This document shows positions 7,826 through 16,963 of a DNA stretch of 64,000 nucleotides, in pieces (position 1 is the stretch's first letter; each line of letters starts with the position of its first letter). Where the stretch lies: contig CAZOAJ010000002.1 in assembly GCA_964577935.1 (NCBI GenBank), forward strand, positions 94,071 to 158,070, read 5' to 3'. A program made the translations under genes and the position numbers. The DNA is from JABDGV01 sp964577935 (GTDB lineage Bacteria > Chlamydiota > Chlamydiia > Chlamydiales > FEN-1388). The notes under the pieces were generated by a model that was not told where the DNA came from, made no database searches, and worked only from the letters and a program-made list of their open reading frames with translations.

Positions 7826-8848
7826 ATGTTGGTTAATAAATCAAATCAAGCTCTTCAAAGTCCAGATTTCGATGAGAGCGAAATCGATCAACTTTCAGAA
7901 CATCAATCACAGGCGAGCCAAATCCCCTCTTCAACTCAAAAAACGATAGATCTGCTCGAAATACACCCACTTTCATCACTGGATCTTATTGATTTTTTAC
8001 CACAAGAACTACGTCAGAAGCCATTTGCCCGCCCACTCAACAGTGACTTATTAAATCACGTTGATGACTCAAGAAATCTCTCACCTCAGCTTGATTCATC
8101 TTATAACCATTTCAATAGAAACTCTTTACAGCAACAACCACCAATAGAACGTAAAATTACACCTGTTTCCACACAGATCAAGGAAACATTAGCCTGCCTC
8201 ATCGAGCATCAGAAAAATCCAAAGGAATGTGTAAACATTCTTAAGGAGCGGTTTCCAATGGACTTAAGAGTTGATAAAATAGTACAGAAAGCATTCCAGA
8301 ATCATTTCATCTCTCGCCTAAAGAATACAGTTCAGCCTTCTCATAAAAAGTGGAATGATCAAGAAATTAAAAGAATGCACGAGCTTGCACAGCAAGGATA
8401 TAACGATAAAACGATTGCTCTCATTTTAAGCTCTGAATTTGAAATGAGATTCAGTAAGGCAATGGTAGAATATAGAATGACTAAAGAGGCAAGCTCGAAA
8501 AGTCCGGTTCATCAATCACCTCTTAATAAACTGATAAACAGATGCATTAAATCATTAATGACCCCTGAAGAGTGTCTAGATCAGGTTAAAATGCACTACA
8601 ACCCTCTTGAGGCTGAAGAAATTGTCACAAATGAATTTTCAAAACACTATGCCGAGTTGAAAAAAGAAATAATCGAAAAACCAGTACACAATGACTGGAC
8701 GGAAGAAGAATTGGCCTATCTTTTCTATCTTAAAGAGCAAGGGTACAGCGATAAGCTTGCGTCTATACTCCTAACTCACCGCTTCGATTTGTTTTTTACC
8801 CGAGAGAGCGTAACTCATCAATTGAAAATAACAAGTTCTGACTCATAA
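7826..8848 (+). CDS. protein with two Myb/SANT-like repeat units, function unknown
   Basis: The first 110 of 340 residues are polar and low in structure. Then come two related units of about 105 residues. Each has a helical part with PKECVNILKERF (unit 1) or PEECLDQVKMHY (unit 2), followed by a Trp-led three-helix part: W176-NDQEIKRMHELAQQGY and W291-TEEELAYLFYLKEQGY, each ending F-x-F-x-x-x-x-V. The Trp spacing and helices suggest Myb/SANT or homeodomain-like DNA binding. The same Trp-led unit precedes a Dam-type methylase near 60.3 kb. No signal peptide is present. A nucleoid protein or host-targeted effector is inferred. Confidence 0.6.
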   Translation: MLVNKSNQALQSPDFDESEIDQLSEHQSQASQIPSSTQKTIDLLEIHPLSSLDLIDFLPQELRQKPFARPLNSDLLNHVDDSRNLSPQLDSSYNHFNRNSLQQQPPIERKITPVSTQIKETLACLIEHQKNPKECVNILKERFPMDLRVDKIVQKAFQNHFISRLKNTVQPSHKKWNDQEIKRMHELAQQGYNDKTIALILSSEFEMRFSKAMVEYRMTKEASSKSPVHQSPLNKLINRCIKSLMTPEECLDQVKMHYNPLEAEEIVTNEFSKHYAELKKEIIEKPVHNDWTEEELAYLFYLKEQGYSDKLASILLTHRFDLFFTRESVTHQLKITSSDS

Positions 8849-8863
8849 GAGAACCTACTCGAT

Positions 8864-8887
8864 CAAAAATTCTGACAAAAATTCTGA
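8864..8887. repeat. perfect 12-base tandem duplication
   Basis: CAAAAATTCTGA is repeated exactly (8864-8875, 8876-8887) in the gap between the convergent Myb-like and nqrE genes. Confidence 0.9.
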
Positions 8888-8923
8888 GCTTGTCTAAACC
8901 CAAAAGTGTCTGTTAAAGGTGTT

Positions 8924-9661
8924 TTACTCAGATTTTTGATCGATTTCGCTTTTAAGGCTATTTGAACCCGACATATCAATAGTCGCCGCACTTCCACTTG
9001 GACGAGATATGTTTATACCTGTAAAGCCCATAAAGGCCATAGACATAATGCCCGTCATAAAGAAGGTAATAGCCATCCCATTCATCCCTTTGGGAAGATT
9101 TGAATAAGCCAATTTCTCTCGAATCGCAGCCATAAGAGCAATTGCAAGCCACCAGCCCATTCCAGAACCAAACACATACACAACATTTGGAACAAATGGA
9201 TATTCACGCATAACCGCAAAAAGGCATGCGCCAAGAATCGCACAGTTTACAGCTATCAGAGGAAGATAGATCCCCAATGCTCTATATAGGCTTGGAGAGA
9301 CTTTTTCGACGACTATCTCAGTCATCTGAGTAAAGGCAGCGATAACAGAGATAAAAAGTAAAAATTCTAAAAAGCCAAGATTAATACCTGATGCATCAAT
9401 ACCAAAAGCTTCAAGCCATGATAATGCTGAAGGTCCGGTAATATAATTATGAACTAACCAATTAAGAATCCCTGAAATCGTCAATATAAAAACAACAGCA
9501 ACTCCAAGCCCATTTGCCGTTTTGAGCTTTGTTGAGCAAGCTAAGTAGGTACACATACCCAAAAAATTCGCCAACAAAAAGTTCTCTATAAACACAGCTT
9601 GAATTAAGAGTCCTAAAAGATTTACAGGCTCATACAGCCCCATCCAAAGTCCAGAGCTCAC
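8924..9661 (-). CDS. nqrE: Na+-translocating NADH:quinone reductase subunit E
   Basis: NqrE is a six-helix membrane subunit of the Na+-pumping NADH:quinone oxidoreductase. Family blocks LLIQAVFIENFLLANFLG, CTYLACSTK, IAVNCAILG and GMGWWLAIALMA are present; the two cysteine regions bind the inter-subunit iron centre. GTG 9661 is preferred as start because GAGGG lies seven bases upstream; ATG 9643 (MGLYEPVNLLG) also fits the family. The protein carries a hydrophilic C-terminal tail of about 25 residues. It is the last gene of the nqrB-C-D-E operon and overlaps or abuts nqrD, suggesting coupled translation. Confidence 0.95.
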   Translation of the reverse strand: MSSGLWMGLYEPVNLLGLLIQAVFIENFLLANFLGMCTYLACSTKLKTANGLGVAVVFILTISGILNWLVHNYITGPSALSWLEAFGIDASGINLGFLEFLLFISVIAAFTQMTEIVVEKVSPSLYRALGIYLPLIAVNCAILGACLFAVMREYPFVPNVVYVFGSGMGWWLAIALMAAIREKLAYSNLPKGMNGMAITFFMTGIMSMAFMGFTGINISRPSGSAATIDMSGSNSLKSEIDQKSE

Positions 9662-9671
9662 AAAAAAACCC

Positions 9672-10313
9672 TCATTTCTGTTGAGACTTTCTATAATTGA
9701 CAATCCACACAAGGCAACCAATAATAAAAAAGGCGGCCGGAGGAGTTACCATAAGACCAAAGTTCTGATATCCATCAGGATTGGAAGCTGAAGCATAAAA
9801 GCTTAATGGAATGACGCGCATACCCAATATCTCACCAAAACCAAAAAGCTCTCGGATTACACCAATAATAGCTAGAACAATCGCATAACCAAGTCCTGCG
9901 CCTATCCCATCTAAAAATGCAGGAAGTGGAGAAACACTTTTAGCCATACCTTCCGCACGTCCCATAACAATACAGTTGGTAATAATTAGACCAACAAAAA
10001 CACTCAGTTTCTTAGAGATATCAAAAAAATAGGCTTGAAGAAATTGATCAATGATAATCACGAAGAGAGAAATGATTGCCAACTGCGTAATCATTCGTAC
10101 GCTATCAGGTGTTTTTTTCCTCAATATCGAAACAAACAGCGAACTAAACCCTGTCACAAATGTAACAGAAAGGCCCATTGTCAGGGCAATAGAGAGTCTA
10201 TTTGTAACACCTAAGGCGGAACAAATTCCAAGAACTGCAACCAATACTTGATTCTGGTCAAATACTTGATTCGTTAAATAGCTGTAGGTAGGAACCCCCT
10301 GCTGCTGATTCAT
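9672..10313 (-). CDS. nqrD: Na+-translocating NADH:quinone reductase subunit D
   Basis: NqrD (213 residues) is the membrane partner of NqrE, with inverted topology and the matching iron-ligand segments (LGICSALGVTN near the N-terminus and LIITNCIVMGRAE in the middle). Its ATG follows the nqrC stop directly (TAGATG), implying translational coupling. The N-terminus contains an in-frame 18-base duplication that makes NQVFDQ-NQVLVA, so this chain may be about six residues longer than its relatives there. Confidence 0.95.
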   Translation of the reverse strand: MNQQQGVPTYSYLTNQVFDQNQVLVAVLGICSALGVTNRLSIALTMGLSVTFVTGFSSLFVSILRKKTPDSVRMITQLAIISLFVIIIDQFLQAYFFDISKKLSVFVGLIITNCIVMGRAEGMAKSVSPLPAFLDGIGAGLGYAIVLAIIGVIRELFGFGEILGMRVIPLSFYASASNPDGYQNFGLMVTPPAAFFIIGCLVWIVNYRKSQQK

Positions 10314-11258
10314 CTATCTTTTCCCTCCAGCTGAAGGCTTTTCTGATGCAAGTATTTCAAAAAAATTTCTATATGACTCTAAAGTGTCTTTATAAGCACG
10401 TGTTACACCATTTCCAGTCAAGGTAGCACCTGCCATACCATCAACGGATGATAAAGCTTTTGGGCTTGAGCCTAACACATCTGAAACCTTCCCTCGAACA
10501 ACAGTAATACCAATCTGGGCACGGCTCATATCGATTTGACCAGTAGAATCGGCTAAAAAGATTTGCTTACCAGGAAATTGGCTCTGCCAATCAGCCTCAG
10601 CAATATTTGCACCGAGACCTGGTGTCTCCTTTTGCTCATACCATGAAATTCCAATAACAGTCTTTCCATCGGGCTTTATAGCCAAATAACCGCCTATAAA
10701 ATCCCAAAGACCATATCCTGAGATAGGAATTACATATCCTTCTGGTTTTACAGAAGGCGGCTGAAGCCCCTCAGGAGTTGGATTTGGAAGAATAAAGAAA
10801 ATTGGCAGCCAATCCTGTTGAGAAAAACCGGTTTTTTTATGTTCTGTGAGATATGTGTCTACTTCCAAATGCTGCTCTTCGTAGGTAGAAATGGCACCTT
10901 GTTTATTCACAAGCATTGGACGGACACGGGCTCTGTATACAGCTAAAATATCCGCTTGTGATGCAATAATTTCGTCTTTTGTGGGCTCCAAATATCCATT
11001 TGCAACCTGTTTTGCAGGCTCCACTTTACCATCTACGTTAAGCTGCAGATAGCCTTTATAGTTAAATATTTGTGCAGAGAGCAAAAGTTGCTTACTGCGA
11101 TCAAGCTCTCTAGCAGACTCTTGCGGCTTTTGTAATGCACTGGAAAGAATTGCCAAAATTGATGCAGAAACAATACTTAAAACAATTACAAACAGGATGG
11201 TTGCTCTATCTGAAAACCCTTTAGATATAGGCTGATCGGGCACTGGCTGATTAGGCAT
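10314..11258 (-). CDS. nqrC: Na+-translocating NADH:quinone reductase subunit C
   Basis: NqrC (314 residues) is anchored by one N-terminal helix (ATILFVIVLSIVSASILAI) and carries covalently bound FMN on the periplasmic side. The flavinylation site reads VDGMAGATLT; the acceptor should be T279. The usual motif has Ser or Thr where this has Ala (DGxS/TGAT), a small deviation. The start at 11258 is set by AGGAGG 13 bases upstream and overlaps the end of nqrB by 8 bases. Reading further upstream would run inside nqrB in another frame. Confidence 0.95.
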   Translation of the reverse strand: MPNQPVPDQPISKGFSDRATILFVIVLSIVSASILAILSSALQKPQESARELDRSKQLLLSAQIFNYKGYLQLNVDGKVEPAKQVANGYLEPTKDEIIASQADILAVYRARVRPMLVNKQGAISTYEEQHLEVDTYLTEHKKTGFSQQDWLPIFFILPNPTPEGLQPPSVKPEGYVIPISGYGLWDFIGGYLAIKPDGKTVIGISWYEQKETPGLGANIAEADWQSQFPGKQIFLADSTGQIDMSRAQIGITVVRGKVSDVLGSSPKALSSVDGMAGATLTGNGVTRAYKDTLESYRNFFEILASEKPSAGGKR

Positions 11259-12786
11259 ATGAAAGTGCACGCCTCCTGTAAAACAATGCGGCATAATGAT
11301 CAATAAATGGAGCAAATACATTGCCGGTAATGGTTGCAAGCATGACAGCTTCAGCATAGGCAGGATTTATTGAACGAATAACCACAACAAGCATTCCTAT
11401 CATAAATCCATAGATCCAGCGACCAGCTCGTAAAGCCGGAGATGAAACAGGGTCTGTAGCCATAAAGACTGCACCAAACACTAAGCTCCCCATCAAAAGG
11501 TGCTTATAAGGAGGGAATGTAAACACAGCAGGAGACCAAATACCCCCTTCAGAACCAAAAAACTGAGTACAAATTTTAAAGGTCCATGCTGTAATAAAGG
11601 CACCGAGAATCATACCGGCCATCGTTCTCCATGATCCAACACCTGCAAATATAAGGATAAAAGCCCCTAAAAGACATGCGAGGATAGATGTTTCTCCAAA
11701 GCTTCCAAGCTTATTTCCCAAGAACAGATTCCAGTTTGTCTGCATTCCCACTTCATATTCTAAAGTTGCAAAGCGGTAGGCACTTTCAAAATTTTCAGGA
11801 GATAAACCAAGCCCTTGCTGCGAAATGGGATCTGTCAGATAATTCTTCAATGTATCTCTGGACACGGAATGCAAAGGCTTTGTTATATTATTTTTTTGTG
11901 CCCAAGCATCAAACTTTGAATCAAGAACTTGCTTTTTCGTTACATTTCCTGAATCGCCATCCAAACTCGCTCCGATCGTATCTACATGAATACGCTTGAT
12001 ATCTAACCCTATATTAAATTTAGCAAGAGATGTTGCTTGAGTATATCCATCTATGGTGGAGAGTCCTGCATCTTTATTCATTTTGATAAGGCTTTCACGG
12101 ACAACAACTGGATTCGTCCCTGCCCATACATCACCAGACATTTGCCCAGGGAATGTAAAAAACAATAAGAGGCGACAGGTCATTGCAGGGTTTACAATGT
12201 TCATCCCCGTCCCGCCAAAAATTTCCTTTGAAAGAATGATGCCAGCAATAACACCTAACGCGACCATCCAATAGGGAATAGTAGGAGGAAGAATCAAAGC
12301 AAATAGCATACCTGAAACTAAAAATCCCTCAGCTATTTCATGCTTCCGAACACATGCACAAATACCTTCTGCTATACCTCCAGCCATATATGAAATGATC
12401 ATAACAGGGATAAAAGAGGAAAGGCCATACTCGAGAATTGTCTGCCATCGACCATCTTTCATACAAAATGAAAAATAGCCTGAAAGGGAATGAGAGCTTG
12501 AAATAAACTCATTCATAAGCTTGTAATCACCCGATACATAGACAAGCTTTTGAATGCCTGAATTCCATACAGACATAAGGATGCAAGGGACAAGAGCAAA
12601 GACTACGATCATCATCCAGCGTTTCAAGTCAACCGCATCTCGAATATGAGGAGCACTTTTGGTACGAATAGATGGCTCGAAGAAAAACGAATCTAGGGCT
12701 GATACAAGCGGCCTCATTCTTTCTAGAGGCTTTCCTTTCGCAACAAGAGCAAGTTGTGCGTCAAGAAACCGCCGAATAATCTGCAT
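11251..12786 (-). CDS. nqrB: Na+-translocating NADH:quinone reductase subunit B
   Basis: NqrB (511 residues) is the main membrane subunit, with about ten helices, a covalent FMN and the sodium/quinone path. The flavinylation motif is DGYTQAT (246-252; acceptor T252), where Gln replaces the usual Gly/Ser. Other family blocks are KEIFGGTGMNIVNPAMTCR and FMATDPVSSPALRAGRWIYG. It is the first gene of the operon. nqrA and nqrF are absent here; in chlamydiae they sit elsewhere on the chromosome, so this is the normal lineage arrangement rather than a loss. Confidence 0.96.
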   Translation of the reverse strand: MQIIRRFLDAQLALVAKGKPLERMRPLVSALDSFFFEPSIRTKSAPHIRDAVDLKRWMMIVVFALVPCILMSVWNSGIQKLVYVSGDYKLMNEFISSSHSLSGYFSFCMKDGRWQTILEYGLSSFIPVMIISYMAGGIAEGICACVRKHEIAEGFLVSGMLFALILPPTIPYWMVALGVIAGIILSKEIFGGTGMNIVNPAMTCRLLLFFTFPGQMSGDVWAGTNPVVVRESLIKMNKDAGLSTIDGYTQATSLAKFNIGLDIKRIHVDTIGASLDGDSGNVTKKQVLDSKFDAWAQKNNITKPLHSVSRDTLKNYLTDPISQQGLGLSPENFESAYRFATLEYEVGMQTNWNLFLGNKLGSFGETSILACLLGAFILIFAGVGSWRTMAGMILGAFITAWTFKICTQFFGSEGGIWSPAVFTFPPYKHLLMGSLVFGAVFMATDPVSSPALRAGRWIYGFMIGMLVVVIRSINPAYAEAVMLATITGNVFAPFIDHYAALFYRRRALSYA

Positions 12787-12840
12787 ATCTAGACAAACCT
12801 CTTTCGAAATATTGATGTGAAGGTACCATATCTTTATGAA

Positions 12841-13497
12841 ATGTCAATAGAACAATGTATATGCCCTATGAATCAATCTAAATTACTCAATTTCATTTTT
12901 CCTCATCTCTGTTTTCATTGCAAAGAGTCTCTTCCTCAAGACAGATTAAGACTCTGTGCTCATTGCTTTGATGAGCTTCATCTCGTTAATCCGATCGGAA
13001 GATGCCCTTTCTGTTTTGAAGAGGTCGATTCATGTTCAAACAGCTCATGTGGTTGTAAAAAGCAAAGCGATCTGCCCTTTTATTTTGCCACCTGTTTTGA
13101 ACCATTGACTGTCCCTAAATGGTTTTCAAATGAACTCCGAAAGGGATCTGATGATATGTTTAAAGCGATATCAGCGTTTCTTCTCCTTCAACTCCAAGAG
13201 CTGTGCTGGGACAAAATCGATATAGTACTCCCCTATTCCGGAGTAAGTACATCAAGCGCTCGAGCCATAGCTTGCTGTGTAGGCAAAAGTCTCAATACGC
13301 AAGTATACTCTCCCTTTTTCTTCTACGATGAACGATTTCCGCTATTTAAATTTGCTGCTCGAAAAAATATTCAGGATAGATCGATCCTTGTTCTTTGCCC
13401 ATTCACATCCTCTCGATCAGAGCTTATTCCTCTTGTTGAGAATCTCATGAGTTTGTATCCAAGACAAATACGAGCTTTGGGAATTCATCACACATGA
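12841..13497 (+). CDS. ComF-like protein with degenerate phosphoribosyltransferase site
   Basis: The N-terminus has the ComF zinc-finger pattern: CFHCKESL, then CAHCFDEL and CPFCFEE, with further cysteines CSNSSCGC. The C-terminal half has the length of a type I phosphoribosyltransferase, but the PRPP loop, normally VLLVDDVxTTG, reads SILVLCPFTSS, so catalysis is unlikely. ComF proteins act in DNA uptake and replication-linked processes. Start choices are GTG 12817, ATG 12841 and ATG 12868, none with a clear ribosome site. It is divergent from nqrB and opens an operon: its stop overlaps the next ATG by four bases. Confidence 0.7.
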   Translation: MSIEQCICPMNQSKLLNFIFPHLCFHCKESLPQDRLRLCAHCFDELHLVNPIGRCPFCFEEVDSCSNSSCGCKKQSDLPFYFATCFEPLTVPKWFSNELRKGSDDMFKAISAFLLLQLQELCWDKIDIVLPYSGVSTSSARAIACCVGKSLNTQVYSPFFFYDERFPLFKFAARKNIQDRSILVLCPFTSSRSELIPLVENLMSLYPRQIRALGIHHT

Positions 13498-13976
13498 CTA
13501 AATTGCTTTTGTTTATGAGACACGCAGAACCTGGGGAAATACCTCCTGAAGGAGATCAGTACTGTCCTATATCTGAAAGAGGAAAAATAATACAAAAATC
13601 TATTGCAAGAGAGCTTAGCCAATACGTTCAGAAAATCGATACCCTCTACAGCTCCCCTCTTGTTCGAGCAAAACAAACAGCCGACATTATTGCACAACAT
13701 TTTTCATGCCCATGTCTTGTGCTCAATGCACTTGGAATACCGTTTCATAAAGAAGAAATACTAGCACTCATCTCAATGCTCCCTGAAAAATCGATCACAG
13801 GCTTTGTAGGACATGGACCATCTCTTACCTGGACTTTGAATAGACTCGGGATCAGCCTCCCAAGCGGTGAACTTGGACGAAGCTGCATAGCTGGAGTAGA
13901 GGTTGACACCTCTCAAGGCACTTTAAATTTTCATCTACAGCCCAAAAACATGAACCGATTTACAGGGCTCACCTAG
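13494..13976 (+). CDS. SixA-type histidine phosphatase
   Basis: This 160-residue protein belongs to the histidine phosphatase superfamily. The phosphohistidine motif is FMRHAEPG (near residues 7-14), the YSSPLVRAKQTADII block carries the second arginine, and VGHGPSL supplies the second catalytic histidine. The length fits SixA, which removes phosphate from histidines of phosphorelay or PTS proteins. The ATG overlaps the stop of the ComF-like gene (ATGA), and the next gene starts two bases after its stop, so it sits in the middle of a coupled operon. The target in this organism is unknown. Confidence 0.85.
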   Translation: MTKLLLFMRHAEPGEIPPEGDQYCPISERGKIIQKSIARELSQYVQKIDTLYSSPLVRAKQTADIIAQHFSCPCLVLNALGIPFHKEEILALISMLPEKSITGFVGHGPSLTWTLNRLGISLPSGELGRSCIAGVEVDTSQGTLNFHLQPKNMNRFTGLT

Positions 13977-13977
13977 T

Positions 13978-16104
13978 ATGGATATCCACAATGCGTCACA
14001 TAGACTAAATTTCATCCTGAAGGACTTGAGCATAAACACTCAAGAACCTCCTCAATCTAAAAAAGATAAGGCTGACGAAAATTATGCACGTGTCGTTAAA
14101 GATCAACTACAACTTATCCAGCAAGATCTTTTACAACCAACAAGCGTTCTTCTTCAAAAAATTTCTCCCTCTACCTTACACAATGTTCTCTCAAAAGTTA
14201 CAGAGATCTCGAACCAACTTCAAGAATTAGAAAAGACTCAAGGGATTAAAAATAGGATCGAGGCTACAACTCTTAACGAAATTGCATTTCTTGCGCGCCA
14301 AACCATAAGCACAATAAATATTGCCGAAACTTCACTAAAAACATTTTTAGAAGAAAGAAAATCAATAAATCAACCTCAATCGTGGTTCAGCACACTTGCA
14401 GAGTTTGCCTGTACATGTTTTGCAAGTCCTGCATTTGGATACCTTATAGAACCCAAAGTTCTTGATAATCTTAATGCATCGTATGACAAGAGCAAAGAGC
14501 GGCTCTTTTCAGCCTCTGAAAGCGATGAGCCCGCTAAATGTATTGAAGCCCTCTCTGAATATGCTATCGCCTATCTTTCGGATCAGATACTTCATATCGA
14601 AAAGTATGAACCTGAACTCAGAGCCCCATTTCTTAGGGACCTTTTCGATGATATCACTATCGGAAATCCTAAACCGACAGCAAAGGGGGTTGCCCTCATA
14701 AAGGTTCTTGAAAACCATCCGACGGTTATCAGTAAACTTATTTCCGTGAATATCATGAACGGCGCAGCGACAGCCTATGAAAAAATTGGAATCATACCTT
14801 CCGACTTCCTCGTTGAATTCTTGAATACGTGCTTTACAGAATCGATTAATGACATCTCTGAAAAAGCTCATATCGATAGCAACCCGACTCTTGGGGAAAA
14901 ATTTGGGCTAGAGGTCCGAAAAAATTTACTTCAAGGAACTACACAGAAATTACTTTCTGAAGCACTTCTAGGACTCGCATTCCCCAATGAGAAAGATGAC
15001 TTGATAATGGGTACTGAAAATTTTCTTCACATTGTAGACGATGTAAATGCTCAGCAGTTGTTATGGAACCTCCTAACGACTATTCTCCAAGAACAATTTA
15101 CATCTGCGTTTAGAGGATTTAGCGAAAATGATGATTTAACAACTATTCTTCTTATTAATGGCTTTGAAAGCACACAGGCCATTATGAGCGGAAGTAATGA
15201 TTCACAAAGGGCAGATTTAAATATCCACACGCTCCTCACTACGCCTCAACACGGTATTGGCATGGTTGGCATTGTCTTTGTATTCTTTAAAGTTATATTT
15301 TCGAGCCTCGGCGAAGCAATAGCCAAATTCCGCCCATTTTTTGGATATGATGAACAAGTTGATCGAGAAGTAGACCTTACGCTTGCTCCTCAAATTGAAA
15401 ACTTCCTCAAAATGATTCAAAAAGAATCAGGATCCCTTGTATTAAAGGCTTTTCTCTACTTCAAAGGACGAGATCTTGCCCGTTCACTGAGCCCAGCAAT
15501 TATTAAAAGTATTAAAGGCATTGAAGGCGATGAAAAGACAAAGGGAGTTAACCTAAAAAACCTTGTCACACAGCAGTTTAAAGGCTTGATTATGGCAACG
15601 GGAGCGACAGAGGAGCATGAAGGACATATTCGGTTTACGACTCCTTCGTTTCCAAAAACAAAACAAGAGCTTTTGGATTTAAAAAATAAAAAGGATGAAG
15701 AGCGAAAGAAACTTGACGATCGCTTAAAAGAGGCCAAAAACAATTTAGGAACTCAATTGGAGGGACTCATTGACAGCATCCATAGCACAGTTAAATTCAA
15801 CGATGTTACCTTATCTCCATCTGCAAGCGATATTGAGGGATTCCTTTCAACTCTTCAATCATTCTTTATCGGCTTTGCCAACGCATGCACAAGAAAGCTG
15901 ATATCTCTCGTTCTTTGGCTTTTCAATGCTCAAAAAGTCATTCAAAACGTTGGAGGAATCGCCCAAAAGAAGGCCTATGATATTGAACAAGATTCATTCC
16001 TCCTCAGACTCTCGGAATTTGCTGCGAAAGAGCTTGCCCCATACAAACATAAGACTCTCCCTAAGGAACCAATAAATGCAGTACCAAACGATGGAACAGG
16101 ATGA
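13978..16104 (+). CDS. large helical protein of unknown function
   Basis: I do not recognise this 708-residue protein. It is predicted by eye to be mainly helical and has no N-terminal signal. A hydrophobic stretch near residues 425-445 (IGMVGIVFVFFKVIFSSLG) and another near 640 (KLISLVLWLFNAQK) could span or touch a membrane. A charged coiled-coil (KNKKDEERKKLDDRLKEAK) lies near 570-590. It is translationally linked on both sides, to SixA (gap of one base) and to the pyruvyltransferase-like gene (ATGA overlap). Large helical proteins with a late hydrophobic pair are common among chlamydial secreted or inclusion proteins, but a secretion role is only a guess. Confidence 0.7.
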   Translation: MDIHNASHRLNFILKDLSINTQEPPQSKKDKADENYARVVKDQLQLIQQDLLQPTSVLLQKISPSTLHNVLSKVTEISNQLQELEKTQGIKNRIEATTLNEIAFLARQTISTINIAETSLKTFLEERKSINQPQSWFSTLAEFACTCFASPAFGYLIEPKVLDNLNASYDKSKERLFSASESDEPAKCIEALSEYAIAYLSDQILHIEKYEPELRAPFLRDLFDDITIGNPKPTAKGVALIKVLENHPTVISKLISVNIMNGAATAYEKIGIIPSDFLVEFLNTCFTESINDISEKAHIDSNPTLGEKFGLEVRKNLLQGTTQKLLSEALLGLAFPNEKDDLIMGTENFLHIVDDVNAQQLLWNLLTTILQEQFTSAFRGFSENDDLTTILLINGFESTQAIMSGSNDSQRADLNIHTLLTTPQHGIGMVGIVFVFFKVIFSSLGEAIAKFRPFFGYDEQVDREVDLTLAPQIENFLKMIQKESGSLVLKAFLYFKGRDLARSLSPAIIKSIKGIEGDEKTKGVNLKNLVTQQFKGLIMATGATEEHEGHIRFTTPSFPKTKQELLDLKNKKDEERKKLDDRLKEAKNNLGTQLEGLIDSIHSTVKFNDVTLSPSASDIEGFLSTLQSFFIGFANACTRKLISLVLWLFNAQKVIQNVGGIAQKKAYDIEQDSFLLRLSEFAAKELAPYKHKTLPKEPINAVPNDGTG

Positions 16105-16898
16105 TTCTAAAAGCTCTATATATATCGCTTTCCCTTAGCGTGCTTGGTTGTTGCAACCTCTTCTCAGCTCTTCCCCTTTATTATTGGGAAAACACACCTC
16201 CAGAAAATAACTTCGGAGACATTCTCTCAATAAAACTTATTGAAAAAATGACAAACCTTCCGATACGAAAAGCTGACCTTCATGAGAGAAAAGTTCTGGC
16301 AATTGGTTCTATTCTTCAATTTGCAAAGGACCACGATGTGATTTGGGGATCGGGGATCAATGGAAATTGTCTCGATATAGGACAGTACCAATATAGAAAG
16401 CTTGATGTTCGAGCTGTCCGAGGCCCTCTTACAAAAAGATTTCTTGAACAGCTTGGGGTAAAGTGCCCTGAAATTTATGGCGATCCGGCCCTCCTTATCC
16501 CTCGTTTTTTTCCTGAATTTCGTCCAAACCCAAAGCGCAGCTACCTAGTTATTCCTCATATTTCTGAACGAAACCGTATGCCGCAATCGGATGTGGTAAT
16601 CTATCCTACAGAACCATGGGAAGTAATTGTGAGAAAAATTGTCGAATCGAGATTTGTCATTTCAAGCTCTCTTCATGGAATTATAGTCGCAGAGGCCTTT
16701 GGAATACCTGCTCGTCTTCTTCGAATCAGTGAAAATGAATCTATATTGAAATATCAAGACTATTATCTTGGCACGGGACGTAAGAGTTTTAGATATGCTC
16801 GTTCGGTTGAAGAGGCCTTAAGAATGGGAGGAGAAGTTCCAGCACAGTGCAATATCGACAAACTTCAAAGCTGTTTTCCCTATGAGGTGTTCAGATAA
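16101..16898 (+). CDS. polysaccharide pyruvyltransferase-family protein with an export signal
   Basis: The protein (265 residues) has the ordered motifs of the polysaccharide pyruvyltransferase family: NNFGDILS (about 36-43), VIWGSGINGN, VRAVRGPLTKRF, YGDPALLIP and SSSLHGIIVAEAFGIPA. Relatives add pyruvyl ketals to sugars in the cytoplasm. This one begins with about 24 extra residues, a hydrophobic signal (LYISLSLSVLGCCNLFSA) containing a lipobox-like LSVLGC, placing it in the periplasm or on a membrane. The next in-frame ATG would remove the NFGD motif, so the long start is required. It ends the comF-sixA operon. Confidence 0.8.
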   Translation: MILKALYISLSLSVLGCCNLFSALPLYYWENTPPENNFGDILSIKLIEKMTNLPIRKADLHERKVLAIGSILQFAKDHDVIWGSGINGNCLDIGQYQYRKLDVRAVRGPLTKRFLEQLGVKCPEIYGDPALLIPRFFPEFRPNPKRSYLVIPHISERNRMPQSDVVIYPTEPWEVIVRKIVESRFVISSSLHGIIVAEAFGIPARLLRISENESILKYQDYYLGTGRKSFRYARSVEEALRMGGEVPAQCNIDKLQSCFPYEVFR

Positions 16899-16911
16899 CT
16901 TCAGTTAATTA

Positions 16912-16963
16912 AGGCGCCTCACGAGATAAGGCGCCTCTAGAGCATCAAGCGTCTACGCTTGAT
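16912..16963. terminator. two hairpins between convergent genes
   Basis: The self-complementary AGGCGCCT occurs at 16912-16919 and 16929-16936 and can pair with itself. A second perfect hairpin, ATCAAGCG-TCTA-CGCTTGAT (16944-16963), spans the stop codon of the hdeD-like gene. Neither has a good T-tract. They probably separate the two convergent transcripts. Confidence 0.45.

Noticed and set aside
11688..11999. Plus-strand 103-codon reading frame
   Set aside because: It is antisense to nqrB, which is fully explained by its family motifs.
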